From assembly GCA_049316985.1 (NCBI GenBank), contig JBMOJB010000004.1, positions 6,201 to 70,200 of the forward strand: DNA of 64,000 bases, given 5' to 3'. This document shows, one piece after another, positions 44,736 through 54,666 of the stretch. Numbering within the stretch: position 1 is the stretch's first letter; each line of letters starts with the position of its first letter. The notes beneath the pieces are model-generated. The model saw nothing but the letters and a program-made list of their open reading frames with translations. It did not search any database and had not been told where the DNA came from. The translations under genes were made by a program, and so were the position numbers. The DNA comes from CANHEE01 sp049316985 (lineage in GTDB: Bacteria > Bacteroidota > Bacteroidia > Chitinophagales > Saprospiraceae).

Positions 44736-45785
44736 TCAGAAGTAAAAAGGGTGTACTTTCATTTTTCCCAATGTATTAAATTCTAAAGCAGGAGCTGGTA
44801 TTTTTATTACATTAAAAGTATGTAAAATGGCATTTAGAAAGCGGTATTTTGTATGAATTTTCGTCATATCGAGATCCAGTGAAAATAAAAATTGTCGATA
44901 TCTGGGAAACATGTTTTTATCTATAGTGAATACTGTGCCGGCCGGAATCCCTTTCGTGGGATAACTTTGGAACCAGGAATAGCTATTTTCGCCTACAAAA
45001 GCATTTTCAAGACTGTAACCAACTGCCACGTTAAGCCATTTAGGAAAGCGCGTATCTTTTGGCAAAAATGAAGCAACATTTACAGACAACCATTGTGTTT
45101 GTTCGTTGTAATCTTTAGCAAAAGAAATGGCATAATTATTACCAAGCAGGGAATAGGCGCGTTCATTTAATGGGATACTAAATTGATTGTCGCTCGAATA
45201 AATGAGTGTACTAGGGTATTTTTTTGGTGTACTCGACACTTTAAAGCTAAAACGTTGTTCATTCCAGGCAAGTTGTTGACCAATAAATATTCCTGTTCCT
45301 GCCAGATTTGCAAGGTAATCTCCCTTCGAAAAGCCCCATTTTTCTGAAAACCCATCTGCAATCTCCAAAGAAGTCTGTATAAGCATGCTATACCCAACAC
45401 CAATCCAGTCGCTTTTTCTGGGAGACACACCTGCCCATCGGTACATTTGTGAAGCCCAACGGCTTTCGTAATAGGCCGAAACAACATGGCCTAGCTTATC
45501 CATTTGCATCCATTCGTTGTTGTCATTAAAGAATTGGAATTTCGAGCGGTCGTATTGTTTGTACCAAGCGCTGTGTAGCCAATATGTCGAGGCAGCAAAG
45601 GCACCTACACTGACGCCTCCCAAAACCCAACAGCGAGAGCGATTTAGAGAATCTGCTGCTTTGAAAGAAAAAACTGCGGTCTTTTTTTGTGCAAAAGCGC
45701 TTAATACAAAACCAAACGACAACATTATTATCGTCAACTTTTTATTATTAAGGTAATTACCGATCTGCTTTGCGAAATTTTGCAT
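44736..45785 (-). CDS. DUF2279 (YfiM-like) envelope protein
   Basis: The 349-residue protein has an N-terminal signal or membrane segment (LTIIMLSFGFVLSAFAQ). It carries the DUF2279 block WMQMDKLGHVVSAYYESRWA followed by DGFSEKWGFSKGDYLANLAG. DUF2279 members, including YfiM, are predicted outer-membrane or periplasmic proteins of unknown function. The second half looks like beta-strands. It follows uvrA by 21 bases on the minus strand and is probably cotranscribed. Its stop abuts the chitinase stop without spacing. Confidence 0.75.
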   Translation of the reverse strand: MQNFAKQIGNYLNNKKLTIIMLSFGFVLSAFAQKKTAVFSFKAADSLNRSRCWVLGGVSVGAFAASTYWLHSAWYKQYDRSKFQFFNDNNEWMQMDKLGHVVSAYYESRWASQMYRWAGVSPRKSDWIGVGYSMLIQTSLEIADGFSEKWGFSKGDYLANLAGTGIFIGQQLAWNEQRFSFKVSSTPKKYPSTLIYSSDNQFSIPLNERAYSLLGNNYAISFAKDYNEQTQWLSVNVASFLPKDTRFPKWLNVAVGYSLENAFVGENSYSWFQSYPTKGIPAGTVFTIDKNMFPRYRQFLFSLDLDMTKIHTKYRFLNAILHTFNVIKIPAPALEFNTLGKMKVHPFYF

Positions 45786-45806
45786 ACTTGGTTTATTGTA
45801 TTTTTT

Positions 45807-48629
45807 CTATTTAAGTTCTGATTTAAGGTAATAACCGGTATGGCTTTTTTTTAATTTTGCTATTTGTTCAGGTGTCCCTGTGCCGACAACAATACCACCA
45901 CCTCTGCCACCTTCAGGGCCCATATCAATGATGTAATCGGCTACCTTTATCATATCCATATTGTGTTCGATTACAACAACGGTATTGCCTTTTTCGACTA
46001 GTTTGTACAGGACATTCAATAAGTGTTGTATATCCTGAAAATGAAGGCCTGTTGTAGGTTCATCTAAAATGTAGATGGTATTGCCAGTGTCCCGCTTACT
46101 TAGTTCCTCTGCTAATTTGACTCTTTGCGCTTCACCCCCCGAAAGCGTTGTAGCTTGCTGACCGAGCGTGATGTAACCAAGGCCTACTTCATCCAAAGTT
46201 CTCACTTTTCGAAAAATAGAAGGTATGGGTTCAAAAAAACCAACAGCTTCCGAAACGGTCATTTCCAATACATCACTGATTGATTTTCCTTTGTAGAGAA
46301 CTTCGAGCGTCTCTCTGTTAAATCTTCGACCATTGCAGGTTTCACAATCTACTTCTACATCGGGAAGGAAATTCATCTCTATTACTCTACGCCCTGCGCC
46401 CTCACATACTTCACAGCGCCCACCTTTTACATTGAATGAAAATCTGCCAGGCTTGTATCCCCTGATTTTTGATTCAGGCAATTCACTGAATATTTTTCGA
46501 ATATCATTGAAAACACCGGTGTACGTCGCCGGATTAGAACGTGGCGTGCGACCAATTGGAGACTGATCTATCTCTATAACCTTGTCGAGATGTTCCAAGC
46601 CAGCTACATTTTTGTAAGGCATTGGCTTTTTTATGCTGTTGTAAAAATGCTGCCTCAATATAGGATAGAGAGTCTCATTAATCAGCGTTGATTTACCACT
46701 TCCACTTACTCCTGTAATGCAGCAGAATGTGCCTAAAGGAATCTCTATTTGAACATTCTTAAGGTTGTTGCCGCTGGCACCGGATAATGAAAGCGTCTTG
46801 CCATTTCCTGTCCTGCGTGCTTTAGGAATTTCGATTCTTCGGCTATTATTGAGAAACTCAGCGGTTATGCTTTTGTTTTTGATAAAATCAGTGGGGATGC
46901 CAGCACCGACAATAGATCCTCCATTTTTACCTGCACCGGGTCCAATATCAATCAAATAATCTGCGGCTAACATAATGTCTTTGTCATGTTCAACGACCAA
47001 AACTGTATTGCCAATCGCTGCGAGTTGATGGAGTGTCTCGATTAACTTCTGATTGTCCCTTTGGTGTAAACCGATACTTGGTTCGTCGAGTATATAAGTA
47101 ACTCCCGTCAACTGGGAACCAATTTGAGTGGCTAATCGAATGCGTTGGGTTTCGCCACCCGAGAGCGTTCTTGCCGGTCTGTTTAGATTTAAGTAGTTTA
47201 GTCCGACATGTTGCAGGAAGCGGATACGCATGATGATCTCGTTAATAACATCTTTTCCAATTATTAACTGTCGCGACGTTAGATCTTTTTCGATATTATC
47301 GAACCATTCTTCTAGGATATTGATATCCATTTCTGATAATTCGGCGATATTTTTACCTCCTACTTTAAAGTACAGTGACTCTTTTTTGAGTCTTGTTCCA
47401 TTACATTCGGGGCAAGTTGATATAACCATGAAATCGTTGGCCCACTCTCTTATTTTCTCCGAGGTAGTTTCGGTATACCATCGTTTCAATAAGGGCACGA
47501 TTCCTTCTTTGCCAATATCGTAAGAGTAATCCATATTTTGCATGGGTGGTTTCACTATGGATTCGCTTCCTCCAATTAATATCATCTGCAGCGCCTCTTC
47601 GGGTATGTCTTTAATGCGTGTATCGAAGGTGAATTTGTATTTTTTTGCCAGGGCGCGCAATTGGGTAAAAACAAAATTTTCTCTGACCTCGCCGAATGGT
47701 ACAATTCCAATTTCATTGATGCTTTTTTCATAATCCGGAATGACCCTGTTCATGTCAACTTCAGGCATTTCGCCAAGACCTTTACAGTGAGGGCACGAAC
47801 CATAGGGTGAATTGAAAGAAAAAGTATTTGGAGAGGGCTCTTCGTAAGAGATACCCGAATCCTCGCACATCAGATGTTTGGAATATTGCGTGGTTTTATC
47901 GGTATCCATGTCTAGTAACATCAATACTCCATTACCTGCTTTCAAGGCAGCTTGTATGGATTCCGCAATTCGAGTTTTTCGCTCTTCATTTACAGTGAAT
48001 CGATCGACAACAACTTCAATATCGTGAATTTTGAATCGATCAACTTGCATATTGGCTGAGATGTCTTTCAACTCACCATCGATTCTTACTTTGTTATAAC
48101 CCTGCTTTCGGATTTGTTCGAACAATTCGCGATAATGCCCTTTTCTTCCTTTAATCAAAGGAGCCAATAATGTTATTTTTTTTTCCGGAAAGTGATTGTA
48201 AATATGCTCGATAATTTGTTCTTCTGTATATCGCACCATTTTTTTTCCTGTTACATAAGAATAAGCTTCAGCAGTACGAGCAAAAAGCAAGCGCATAAAG
48301 TCGTAGATTTCAGTAACCGTTCCGACGGTCGATCGCGGATTTTTGTTGGTAGTTTTCTGTTCAATGGAAATTACGGGACTCAATCCGCTGATTTGTTCAA
48401 CATCGGGACGTTCCATTTGCCCGATGAATTGGCGGGCATATGAAGATAAAGTTTCCATATATCGCCGCAGTCCCTCAGCATAAATTGTGTCAAAAGCCAG
48501 CGAAGACTTGCCACTGCCGCTGACACCAGTAATGACCACCATTTTATTTCTTGGAATTTGCAAATCCACATTTTTTAGGTTGTGTTCTTTTGCACCAATA
48601 ATCTCAATTACATCGACTTTGTTCGTCAT
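45807..48629 (-). CDS. uvrA: Excinuclease ABC subunit A
   Basis: UvrA recognises bulky DNA lesions and loads UvrB in nucleotide excision repair. The 940-residue product has two ABC ATPase modules: Walker A GVSGSGKSSLAFDTIYAEG near residue 35 and GVSGSGKSTLINETLY in the second half. Two LSGGE(T/A)QR signature motifs are present, as are zinc-binding cysteine pairs (CPHCKG, CPECNG, CEVCEGAG and CETCNG). All canonical parts are present and the length is normal. The gene has its own -7 box 31 bases before the start. Confidence 0.98.
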   Translation of the reverse strand: MTNKVDVIEIIGAKEHNLKNVDLQIPRNKMVVITGVSGSGKSSLAFDTIYAEGLRRYMETLSSYARQFIGQMERPDVEQISGLSPVISIEQKTTNKNPRSTVGTVTEIYDFMRLLFARTAEAYSYVTGKKMVRYTEEQIIEHIYNHFPEKKITLLAPLIKGRKGHYRELFEQIRKQGYNKVRIDGELKDISANMQVDRFKIHDIEVVVDRFTVNEERKTRIAESIQAALKAGNGVLMLLDMDTDKTTQYSKHLMCEDSGISYEEPSPNTFSFNSPYGSCPHCKGLGEMPEVDMNRVIPDYEKSINEIGIVPFGEVRENFVFTQLRALAKKYKFTFDTRIKDIPEEALQMILIGGSESIVKPPMQNMDYSYDIGKEGIVPLLKRWYTETTSEKIREWANDFMVISTCPECNGTRLKKESLYFKVGGKNIAELSEMDINILEEWFDNIEKDLTSRQLIIGKDVINEIIMRIRFLQHVGLNYLNLNRPARTLSGGETQRIRLATQIGSQLTGVTYILDEPSIGLHQRDNQKLIETLHQLAAIGNTVLVVEHDKDIMLAADYLIDIGPGAGKNGGSIVGAGIPTDFIKNKSITAEFLNNSRRIEIPKARRTGNGKTLSLSGASGNNLKNVQIEIPLGTFCCITGVSGSGKSTLINETLYPILRQHFYNSIKKPMPYKNVAGLEHLDKVIEIDQSPIGRTPRSNPATYTGVFNDIRKIFSELPESKIRGYKPGRFSFNVKGGRCEVCEGAGRRVIEMNFLPDVEVDCETCNGRRFNRETLEVLYKGKSISDVLEMTVSEAVGFFEPIPSIFRKVRTLDEVGLGYITLGQQATTLSGGEAQRVKLAEELSKRDTGNTIYILDEPTTGLHFQDIQHLLNVLYKLVEKGNTVVVIEHNMDMIKVADYIIDMGPEGGRGGGIVVGTGTPEQIAKLKKSHTGYYLKSELK

Positions 48630-48659
48630 TAAACTAATATTTTTAAATAAAATGTTTTA

Positions 48660-48667
48660 CAAAGGTA
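48660..48667 (-). promoter_or_regulatory. -7 box (TACCTTTG) of uvrA
   Basis: On the minus strand TACCTTTG ends 30 bases before the uvrA ATG. A convincing -33 element is not seen. Confidence 0.45.
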
Positions 48668-49005
48668 AATAAAATGCTGCTATGTTGTTTATGCTAAATA
48701 AAGATTTAATGGGGCGAAATTAGTTTCGCTTTAAGTTTCTGACTTGTTTTTATTAACTACTAGCTAACTTTTCTATCGATAATTTACAAAATACTACTGA
48801 TATTGACCCCGGGGAGTTCGAGCGTTTACTTAATTTGACTTAACTACAACTTTAAGAAGCTAAGACAAATTTCAATAGAAATTGTTTGATAATTTATTTT
48901 GAGTAAAAAAAATGAATCAAGCGCAATCTTTTAAAAGGATTTATTGACCTTTGCTTTATCAGGCAAAGCATCTGCTGTATTCTTGATTTTAGTTTACCTA
49001 TTTAA
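48668..49005. other. Non-coding region between divergent uvrA and the acetyl esterase gene
   Basis: Nothing coding is seen. It holds two small inverted repeats, GCGAAA-N4-TTTCGC near 48714 and CTTTGC-N8-GCAAAG near 48949. Neither has a T run, so they are possible regulatory sites and not terminators. Confidence 0.4.
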
Positions 49006-50760
49006 ATGTTAAAAAACCGTTTGTTAATTGATATTATTAGTTACTTTATCTTCATTGTTCCTGCTTTTTTGACAGCACAATCCTTGGATATAAGCAAAGG
49101 TTGGAAATTTAGGAAAGGAGATTTTTCAGAGTGGTCAGCACCTGAACTAGCAGATGATGATTGGTTGTCCGTTCCAGACGGGCAAGGTTGGCAGCGTTTT
49201 CAGGGAATTGAACATTGCGGATGGGGTTGGTATCGGAAAAAGATTTTTATTCCTGCGTCGATGAGGAAAGATACAGAAGCAAAAGGTGGTTTTAGTTTAC
49301 ACCTTGGAAGAAAAGATGAGATAGATCAGGTTGTTTTTAACGGAGATTTACTAGCGCCTAATATATCCCGCAATGCAGTATTTCGAAAAAATGCTGAGCT
49401 GGATGGTCATTTTTTAGTGCCCGAACAGGCAATAAAATGGGGTCAGGACAATACAATTGCATTGCGGGTTTATGACAGCTGGGGCGCTGCTCTTTATACC
49501 GAAGCATTTGAAATTGATACGGCAAGTTGGATAGATCATTTCAGATTGGATATTAATTTTCCATTTAGAAATGCTAATTATTCGCAAAATATGGATTTTG
49601 AAGTCAATTTGAATCTTCACAATTCATCCAGCAGTACTATCAAAGGAAATCTGGACTGCCAGATCTTTACTTTTCGCGGAAAAGAACTATGCAATTCGAT
49701 TATTCTTCCTTTCAAAATCAGAAGAAATAGTAAAAAGAAATTGACCTTTCCTGTAGCCTCACTAAAAGCGGGAATTTATAAAGTGAGTATTCGACTCAGA
49801 ACTCTCGAAGGTGAGGAACTAACATTTGAAAAAGGACTTGCCATTTCACCTGAAAACTTGATTTCTGCACCGAATCTACCGGAAGATTTTAATTCGTTTT
49901 GGGATTCCACAAAGCTGGAACTAAAGCAGGTCAATCCGCAATTCCGTTTGATTCCACAACCTTTGTGGTCAAGTGAGCATGTTTGCACCTACTTGGTAGA
50001 AATGCAGTCATTCAATAATGTAAAAATCAGAGGATGGTACACATGCCCTCGTGCACCGGGACGCTATCCTGCGTACTTAAAAATGCAAGGTTATTCAAGT
50101 TATATGTTACCGGATACTTTTATGAAAGGATATGCGGTATTGTGTATGAATATCCGTGGACATGGCAATAGCAGGGACGATGTGGATCCGGGTTTTCCCG
50201 GTTTTTTGCAAGAGGGGTTGTCAGATCCTGCGACTTATATTTATCGAGGGGCCTACATGGATGGCGTCAGGGCAGTCGATTTTCTGTGTTCTAGAGCAGA
50301 GGTAGACAGTACTAGAATTGCGGTGGGTGGAACGAGTCAGGGCGGTGCTTTGTCATTAGCGGTAGCTGCAATCGACAATCGGATAATATGCTGTGCTCCC
50401 GATGTTCCATTTTTATCTGACTTTAGGAATTATTTTAAAATAGCGGAATGGCCAGCGAATGAATTTGTTGCTCATCAGGAAAAAACAGGCGCCAGCAATG
50501 AAAATATTTTTAAAACGCTTGATTATTTTGATGTGAAAAATCTGGCAACTAAAATTAAATGTCCGGTACTGATGAGTGTGGGTTTATTTGATGTTGTATG
50601 TCCTCCTCAGATTAATTTTGCTGCCTTCAACAACCTGGCTACTTCAGAGAAAGATAAGTCTTTTGTGCTGTTCCCGGAAGCCGGCCACAGCCTCCCTTGG
50701 AAAACACATCAACCGATTAAGATGGATTGGTTGGACAAGCATTGTGGAATTATACGATAA
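49006..50760 (+). CDS. Secreted acetylxylan esterase-like enzyme (AXE1/CE7 type)
   Basis: The 584-residue protein has a signal peptide (about residues 1-26, ending FLTAQS). A galactose-binding-like jelly-roll N-terminal domain follows (WSAPELADDDWLSVPDGQGW). The C-terminal alpha/beta hydrolase is of the AXE1 family, starting near residue 285. The triad is visible as Ser444 (GGTSQGGALS), Asp529 (GLFDVVCPP) and His561 (PEAGHSLPW), with RGHGNSRDD as another family motif. It probably removes acetyl groups from polysaccharides or antibiotics such as cephalosporin C; the polysaccharide role fits the nearby chitinase, but no specific substrate is shown. Confidence 0.87.
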   Translation: MLKNRLLIDIISYFIFIVPAFLTAQSLDISKGWKFRKGDFSEWSAPELADDDWLSVPDGQGWQRFQGIEHCGWGWYRKKIFIPASMRKDTEAKGGFSLHLGRKDEIDQVVFNGDLLAPNISRNAVFRKNAELDGHFLVPEQAIKWGQDNTIALRVYDSWGAALYTEAFEIDTASWIDHFRLDINFPFRNANYSQNMDFEVNLNLHNSSSSTIKGNLDCQIFTFRGKELCNSIILPFKIRRNSKKKLTFPVASLKAGIYKVSIRLRTLEGEELTFEKGLAISPENLISAPNLPEDFNSFWDSTKLELKQVNPQFRLIPQPLWSSEHVCTYLVEMQSFNNVKIRGWYTCPRAPGRYPAYLKMQGYSSYMLPDTFMKGYAVLCMNIRGHGNSRDDVDPGFPGFLQEGLSDPATYIYRGAYMDGVRAVDFLCSRAEVDSTRIAVGGTSQGGALSLAVAAIDNRIICCAPDVPFLSDFRNYFKIAEWPANEFVAHQEKTGASNENIFKTLDYFDVKNLATKIKCPVLMSVGLFDVVCPPQINFAAFNNLATSEKDKSFVLFPEAGHSLPWKTHQPIKMDWLDKHCGIIR

Positions 50761-51052
50761 GATGGCGCTACGTTGATTTGTCTAGCTGATTGAGTATTTG
50801 ATGCGATAATGCAGTTGCCCCGGATTGAAAGATTGATATATTTTTTATCCTGCAAACCCAACAAAGGACGAAGAGATTCTAATTCTTTTAAATTTCTCAC
50901 ATCCAGTCAATGGCGTGTACACCGGTACAAATATTCAATAAAACAAAATGATGAACAAAGAGCTAAAAAAGGGGTTTCACTATCGCACAAGCCAGTGTTT
51001 TATTCTGATTCAGCGAAGGTTCAACCCCTTTGAAGGTTATTTATTGTGGTTT
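50761..51052. other. Spacer between convergent genes
   Basis: No supported gene. A frame of 74 codons at 50809-51033 has no recognisable domain. A weak inverted repeat (AAAAGGGGTT at 50967-50976 against AACCCCTTT) has a 46-base loop and is unlikely to be a standard terminator. Confidence 0.4.
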
Positions 51053-53254
51053 TTATAGTTCTTTTTTGTTTTTCCCTCTTAAGGTTGCACCACCGTTTAG
51101 ATCGAGGTTGTCAGAATCCCCTCTTTGTTCAACATTGTCAGTTGCATAGATTTCTGCTTCAGCACCGCTTTTTAGTTCAATATCTGCATCTTTGACGGTG
51201 TATTGGCGAGCTTTTAATTCACCTGATTCTTCTACTCTCGCATTTAATTTCTGACCTTTACCTTGTAGTTCTACTTTTGCTTTTTCAATATCGAGCGATA
51301 GATTGTCGACATTGACTACAATATCTGCTTTGAGTTCACCAAAGAGGTTTATTTTCATTTCTGATTGGCTAAATCCGGTTATTTCAACTTTTGTTCTGCC
51401 TTCGATGTCAACCAGGTCCAGTGTTGGCATGGTAATAATCAGTTTGACGTTTGAACGGCGGCTATCCCAATTCCATTTGTCATCATCGATATTACTTCTG
51501 ATATTTAAGGTTTTGTCACTTTGGATGATATCGATTTTTGAAAGTAGTTTATCTTTTCCTTCCACTTTCACTTCAAAGTTACTGCCTTTTACAATTTCAA
51601 CATCCACCAGACCTCGTACTTTCAAGGTATTGAAGTTAATATTGCTGTAGGTTTTTATAGCAGAATTTTGTTTTTTTGCTTCCGGGCATACCATCGAACC
51701 ATTGCTTTGCATTTGCCATATTTCCTTGCCGTCATCATCACTGTCACAATCATTGTCTTCTTCATTTGAGAATGAAATGAAATTGTCATTGGCATATTCC
51801 TCAATTTTAACATATTTGTTTTCTGGAACGTACAATGTCAGATTTACATGTTGTGCGCGAAATTTTATCCCACTGATGTCTATACTTTCATTGCAAGTCA
51901 AGGTATTTCCTTCCAGGATTGGAGAATATGCCAACTGAGAGGCGGACTCTTCTGCATCTTCAATACTGCTTCCGTTAGCGCGTACTTCTTTTACAAGTCT
52001 AAACTCGTTGCCTTCTGCTTTTTCAATTGACATATGAGCACCTTTGTATTTGAAATTTGAGCCATTCAATGTAAATCCATCCCATTCTCTGTGTGAACCC
52101 TTCTTGTCCCTGATTAGGTGAATATGTAAGGTGTCAGATGGTAAAATTGCATTGAACACTTCCGTTTTAACTGTTGATTGTTCAGAAAAATCTTTGGCAA
52201 TATTTGTAGCAGCATAAGCAAAACTCAACGCATTGATGAACCAGAATCCTCCCAGCATCGCATACCATCTAGGTTTGATGTTGAATTTAAAAAACAAATT
52301 CAGGAAGAACATGATAAGTATGGCAATAACCGAAGCGATAAGGAAAAAAACATTTGTCCCTGCTATGTAAGCCATCATTTTCTGTTGACCGAAAAATGCA
52401 TTTAGGAATGGATGACCATATGCGAAAGCTATGATTACCGCGATCCATAAACAAGCAAGAACTATTAGTCCGATTACACCAAAAAAGCCAAATATTGGTT
52501 TAAATATCAGACGGAGTACATCAAATATTCGTCTGAACATTTCACCAATAAAAGAGAAAATATCCGCTATTCCCTGGGAAGCCCGGCCTCGTTTGAAATT
52601 ACTTCCGGCGGCATAGCTGTTATTTTTTTTTTCAGCGCTGTTTTTTCCAACGTTACTAATCGACTCTGAGATATTATTGAATTCTTCTTCGACTACCTTA
52701 GCTATGTTTGAAACGTTGATTGGTTGTCCACGCATGGCTAATCTATCAGCACTACTGATCGCTTCAGGGATGGCAACCCAAAGTACGAAGTAGAAGATAA
52801 TACTCAAGCCAAATACAAAAACCAGTATGACAAATAAGATTCGAACCCAAAGTGGATCTGAAATTCCAAAATAGGCAGCTATACCGGAACAAACTCCACC
52901 AAAAACTTTGTCTTCTGGATCTCTGAATAGCCGTTTCCCTGTTCTGTAATCTCCGCGGGAAAAAGAAGAGCCGTTGCCAGGATTGTCAAGTGGTTCTGCA
53001 CCGAAATCTTCCGGTTTGCCCATAATTTCAATGGCATTTTGAATATCGCGCATCTCGATGATTTGTCGCGCACCAAGTTTTTCCTGAAATATTTCAGCAA
53101 GGCGACTTTCTATATCGCCCGTGATTTCACCGTAACTTTCTGAAGTTTTGAAATGCTGGTGAATTGAACCCAAGTAACGACTTAGTAATTCGTATGCGTC
53201 GTCATTTATTATAAATGGATAACCTCCGATATTAATATTAAGTGTCTTATTCAT
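51053..53254 (-). CDS. PspC-domain membrane protein with C-terminal GIN (DUF2807) domain
   Basis: The 733-residue protein has a short N-terminal region and a PspC domain at about residues 106-166 (RLFRDPEDKVFGGVCSGIAA ... FYFVLWVAIPE). Several transmembrane segments between about 137 and 375 follow. A large exported-looking region and a GIN-type beta-helix end (about 540-733, with INFNTLKVRGLVDVEIVKGS) close the protein. In other bacteria PspC takes part in the phage-shock envelope-stress response. This fusion with a GIN domain is common next to PadR genes in Bacteroidota, but its function is not established. It is translated 22 bases after padR and shares its promoter. Confidence 0.85.
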   Translation of the reverse strand: MNKTLNINIGGYPFIINDDAYELLSRYLGSIHQHFKTSESYGEITGDIESRLAEIFQEKLGARQIIEMRDIQNAIEIMGKPEDFGAEPLDNPGNGSSFSRGDYRTGKRLFRDPEDKVFGGVCSGIAAYFGISDPLWVRILFVILVFVFGLSIIFYFVLWVAIPEAISSADRLAMRGQPINVSNIAKVVEEEFNNISESISNVGKNSAEKKNNSYAAGSNFKRGRASQGIADIFSFIGEMFRRIFDVLRLIFKPIFGFFGVIGLIVLACLWIAVIIAFAYGHPFLNAFFGQQKMMAYIAGTNVFFLIASVIAILIMFFLNLFFKFNIKPRWYAMLGGFWFINALSFAYAATNIAKDFSEQSTVKTEVFNAILPSDTLHIHLIRDKKGSHREWDGFTLNGSNFKYKGAHMSIEKAEGNEFRLVKEVRANGSSIEDAEESASQLAYSPILEGNTLTCNESIDISGIKFRAQHVNLTLYVPENKYVKIEEYANDNFISFSNEEDNDCDSDDDGKEIWQMQSNGSMVCPEAKKQNSAIKTYSNINFNTLKVRGLVDVEIVKGSNFEVKVEGKDKLLSKIDIIQSDKTLNIRSNIDDDKWNWDSRRSNVKLIITMPTLDLVDIEGRTKVEITGFSQSEMKINLFGELKADIVVNVDNLSLDIEKAKVELQGKGQKLNARVEESGELKARQYTVKDADIELKSGAEAEIYATDNVEQRGDSDNLDLNGGATLRGKNKKEL

Positions 53255-53276
53255 TGTAAACCTATGATTTTAATTT

Positions 53277-53636
53277 TTAAACAATTTCGTTTTGATCTTG
53301 ATGAATTGGAAATGTAACTTTAGCTACCGCAGCTACCAGCTCATTCCAAGCTTGTTGCATTTCGATAAGCGCCTCTCTTCCTGCCAGCGTAAGCTGATAA
53401 TATTTTCGAGGGGGACCTTTCTCCGATTCTACCCAGCGATATTCCAGTTGTCCTCCGTCTTTAAGACGTGTCAGTAAAGGATAAAGTGTACCCTCAACTA
53501 CCAATAAATCTGACGTTTTTAGCTTTTCAAGTATGTCAGAAGGGTAGGCTTCACGCTCTGCGATGATGGAAAGGATACAGAGTTCCAGTACTCCTTTCCT
53601 CATCTGCGCTTTTGCATTTTCTAAATTTGCATTCAT
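53277..53636 (-). CDS. PadR-family transcriptional regulator
   Basis: The 119-residue protein has the PadR winged helix: MRKGVLELCILSIIAEREAY, then VVEGTLYPLLTRLKDGGQLE and GPPRKYYQLTLAGREAL, with a C-terminal dimerisation helix. PadR proteins usually repress their own operon and respond to small molecules or stress. It is the first gene of an operon with the PspC-GIN protein. A perfect palindrome sits on its promoter, so autoregulation is inferred. Confidence 0.92.
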   Translation of the reverse strand: MNANLENAKAQMRKGVLELCILSIIAEREAYPSDILEKLKTSDLLVVEGTLYPLLTRLKDGGQLEYRWVESEKGPPRKYYQLTLAGREALIEMQQAWNELVAAVAKVTFPIHQDQNEIV

Positions 53637-53827
53637 TTTTATATCATTGCTATTTTAAGTGGTGAAAGGATAATATTACATCTTTGGCTTAGTCATTGGT
53701 ATATTCGCCAGTAAAAATTTAATTATCAGTGCAATTAATGTTATCATTTCTAATCATATTATTAATGTATTTCAAAATATATGTAACTCTATGTCCTTGT
53801 AATAATCAGTTATAAAGTTTGACATGG

Positions 53828-53875
53828 CAAAGATAAGGTAAAACTTAGTACTATGCAAGACATAGTACTAAGTTT
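53828..53875 (-). promoter_or_regulatory. padR promoter overlapped by a perfect palindrome (candidate PadR operator)
   Basis: On the minus strand TTG (53858-53856) is followed after exactly 20 bases by TATCTTTG (53835-53828), a full consensus promoter. A perfect 15-bp inverted repeat with a five-base loop (AAACTTAGTACTATG-N5-complement, 53841-53875) is centred on that -33 TTG. Protein bound there would block the polymerase. The palindrome has no T run, so it is not a terminator. Confidence 0.7.
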
Positions 53876-54033
53876 AGGATAGTATTAGGTTAAATATTTG
53901 ACTGTATATCGACCAAACGCTATTTTTTATCGATGAAATATATTTTTAGTGCGTAGTTTATTTTCAATTAAGCCATAATCCTGCACTTAGTTTCAAATAG
54001 TTTTTATTTTTACGACTATATCTGATCGCACAA

Positions 54034-54585
54034 ATGCAAGAAGTACATCCTTTTGGTTCTATACTATTTAGTGGAATGCGTTTTATTATCGTTGGAACTT
54101 TTCCCGGCAGAAAATATGCACAAAGAAGCACAGCGGAAAACCTTGCCGATGACTTTGCATTCAGCTATGGCGGACGAAATCAATTTTGGCCAATAATGGA
54201 AAAATTGTATAGTGTCCTTTTGCATACTCGAAGCGAAAAGATCGCTTTTCTGCACTCTATGGAAATTGGAATGATTGATCTTTATCAAATCGTAGAACGA
54301 AAAAAAGATTCAAATCTGGATCAACATCTCAAAGCGATTGTTGACAATAAAATTGAAATAGAAAAAATACTAAGAAATGGTAGGACTGAGCGGGTGTTTT
54401 GCACCGGTAAGCAGGTAGCGACTGTTCTTGAGAAGTGGTTCCCTGAGGAAAAGCACCTGATAATGGCACTTCCCTCTCCCTCTCCGGCGTACTGCAGCAT
54501 GAGTTTTGCGCAAAAATTAGAAATATACAGGCAGTTTTTCCCCAAAAAATGCAATTTGCTTACTAAATATGTAAAAAAATGTTGA
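54034..54585 (+). CDS. Uracil-DNA glycosylase superfamily protein (HDG/family 6-like)
   Basis: The 183-residue protein shows the UDG-fold motifs FIIVGTFPGRKYA near residues 17-29, FSYGGRNQFWPI at 43-54 and a C-terminal LPSPSPA at 146-152. This set resembles hypoxanthine/deoxyinosine-type and related small UDG-superfamily glycosylases. These enzymes remove damaged bases at the start of base-excision repair. The exact substrate cannot be read from the motifs. There is no signal peptide. It is not obviously part of an operon with the following secreted proteins, 81 bases downstream. Confidence 0.8.
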   Translation: MQEVHPFGSILFSGMRFIIVGTFPGRKYAQRSTAENLADDFAFSYGGRNQFWPIMEKLYSVLLHTRSEKIAFLHSMEIGMIDLYQIVERKKDSNLDQHLKAIVDNKIEIEKILRNGRTERVFCTGKQVATVLEKWFPEEKHLIMALPSPSPAYCSMSFAQKLEIYRQFFPKKCNLLTKYVKKC

Positions 54586-54666
54586 ATTGTATAATCCAAA
54601 CTGTTAAAGATATTTTTTTTAATTATCTTCGCCTGTGATTTTAAACTTATATAGATTCATTTTGAT

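Noticed and set aside
50809..51033. 74-codon frame between convergent genes
   Set aside because: No domain, no promoter box and no codon pattern that stands out; probably chance.
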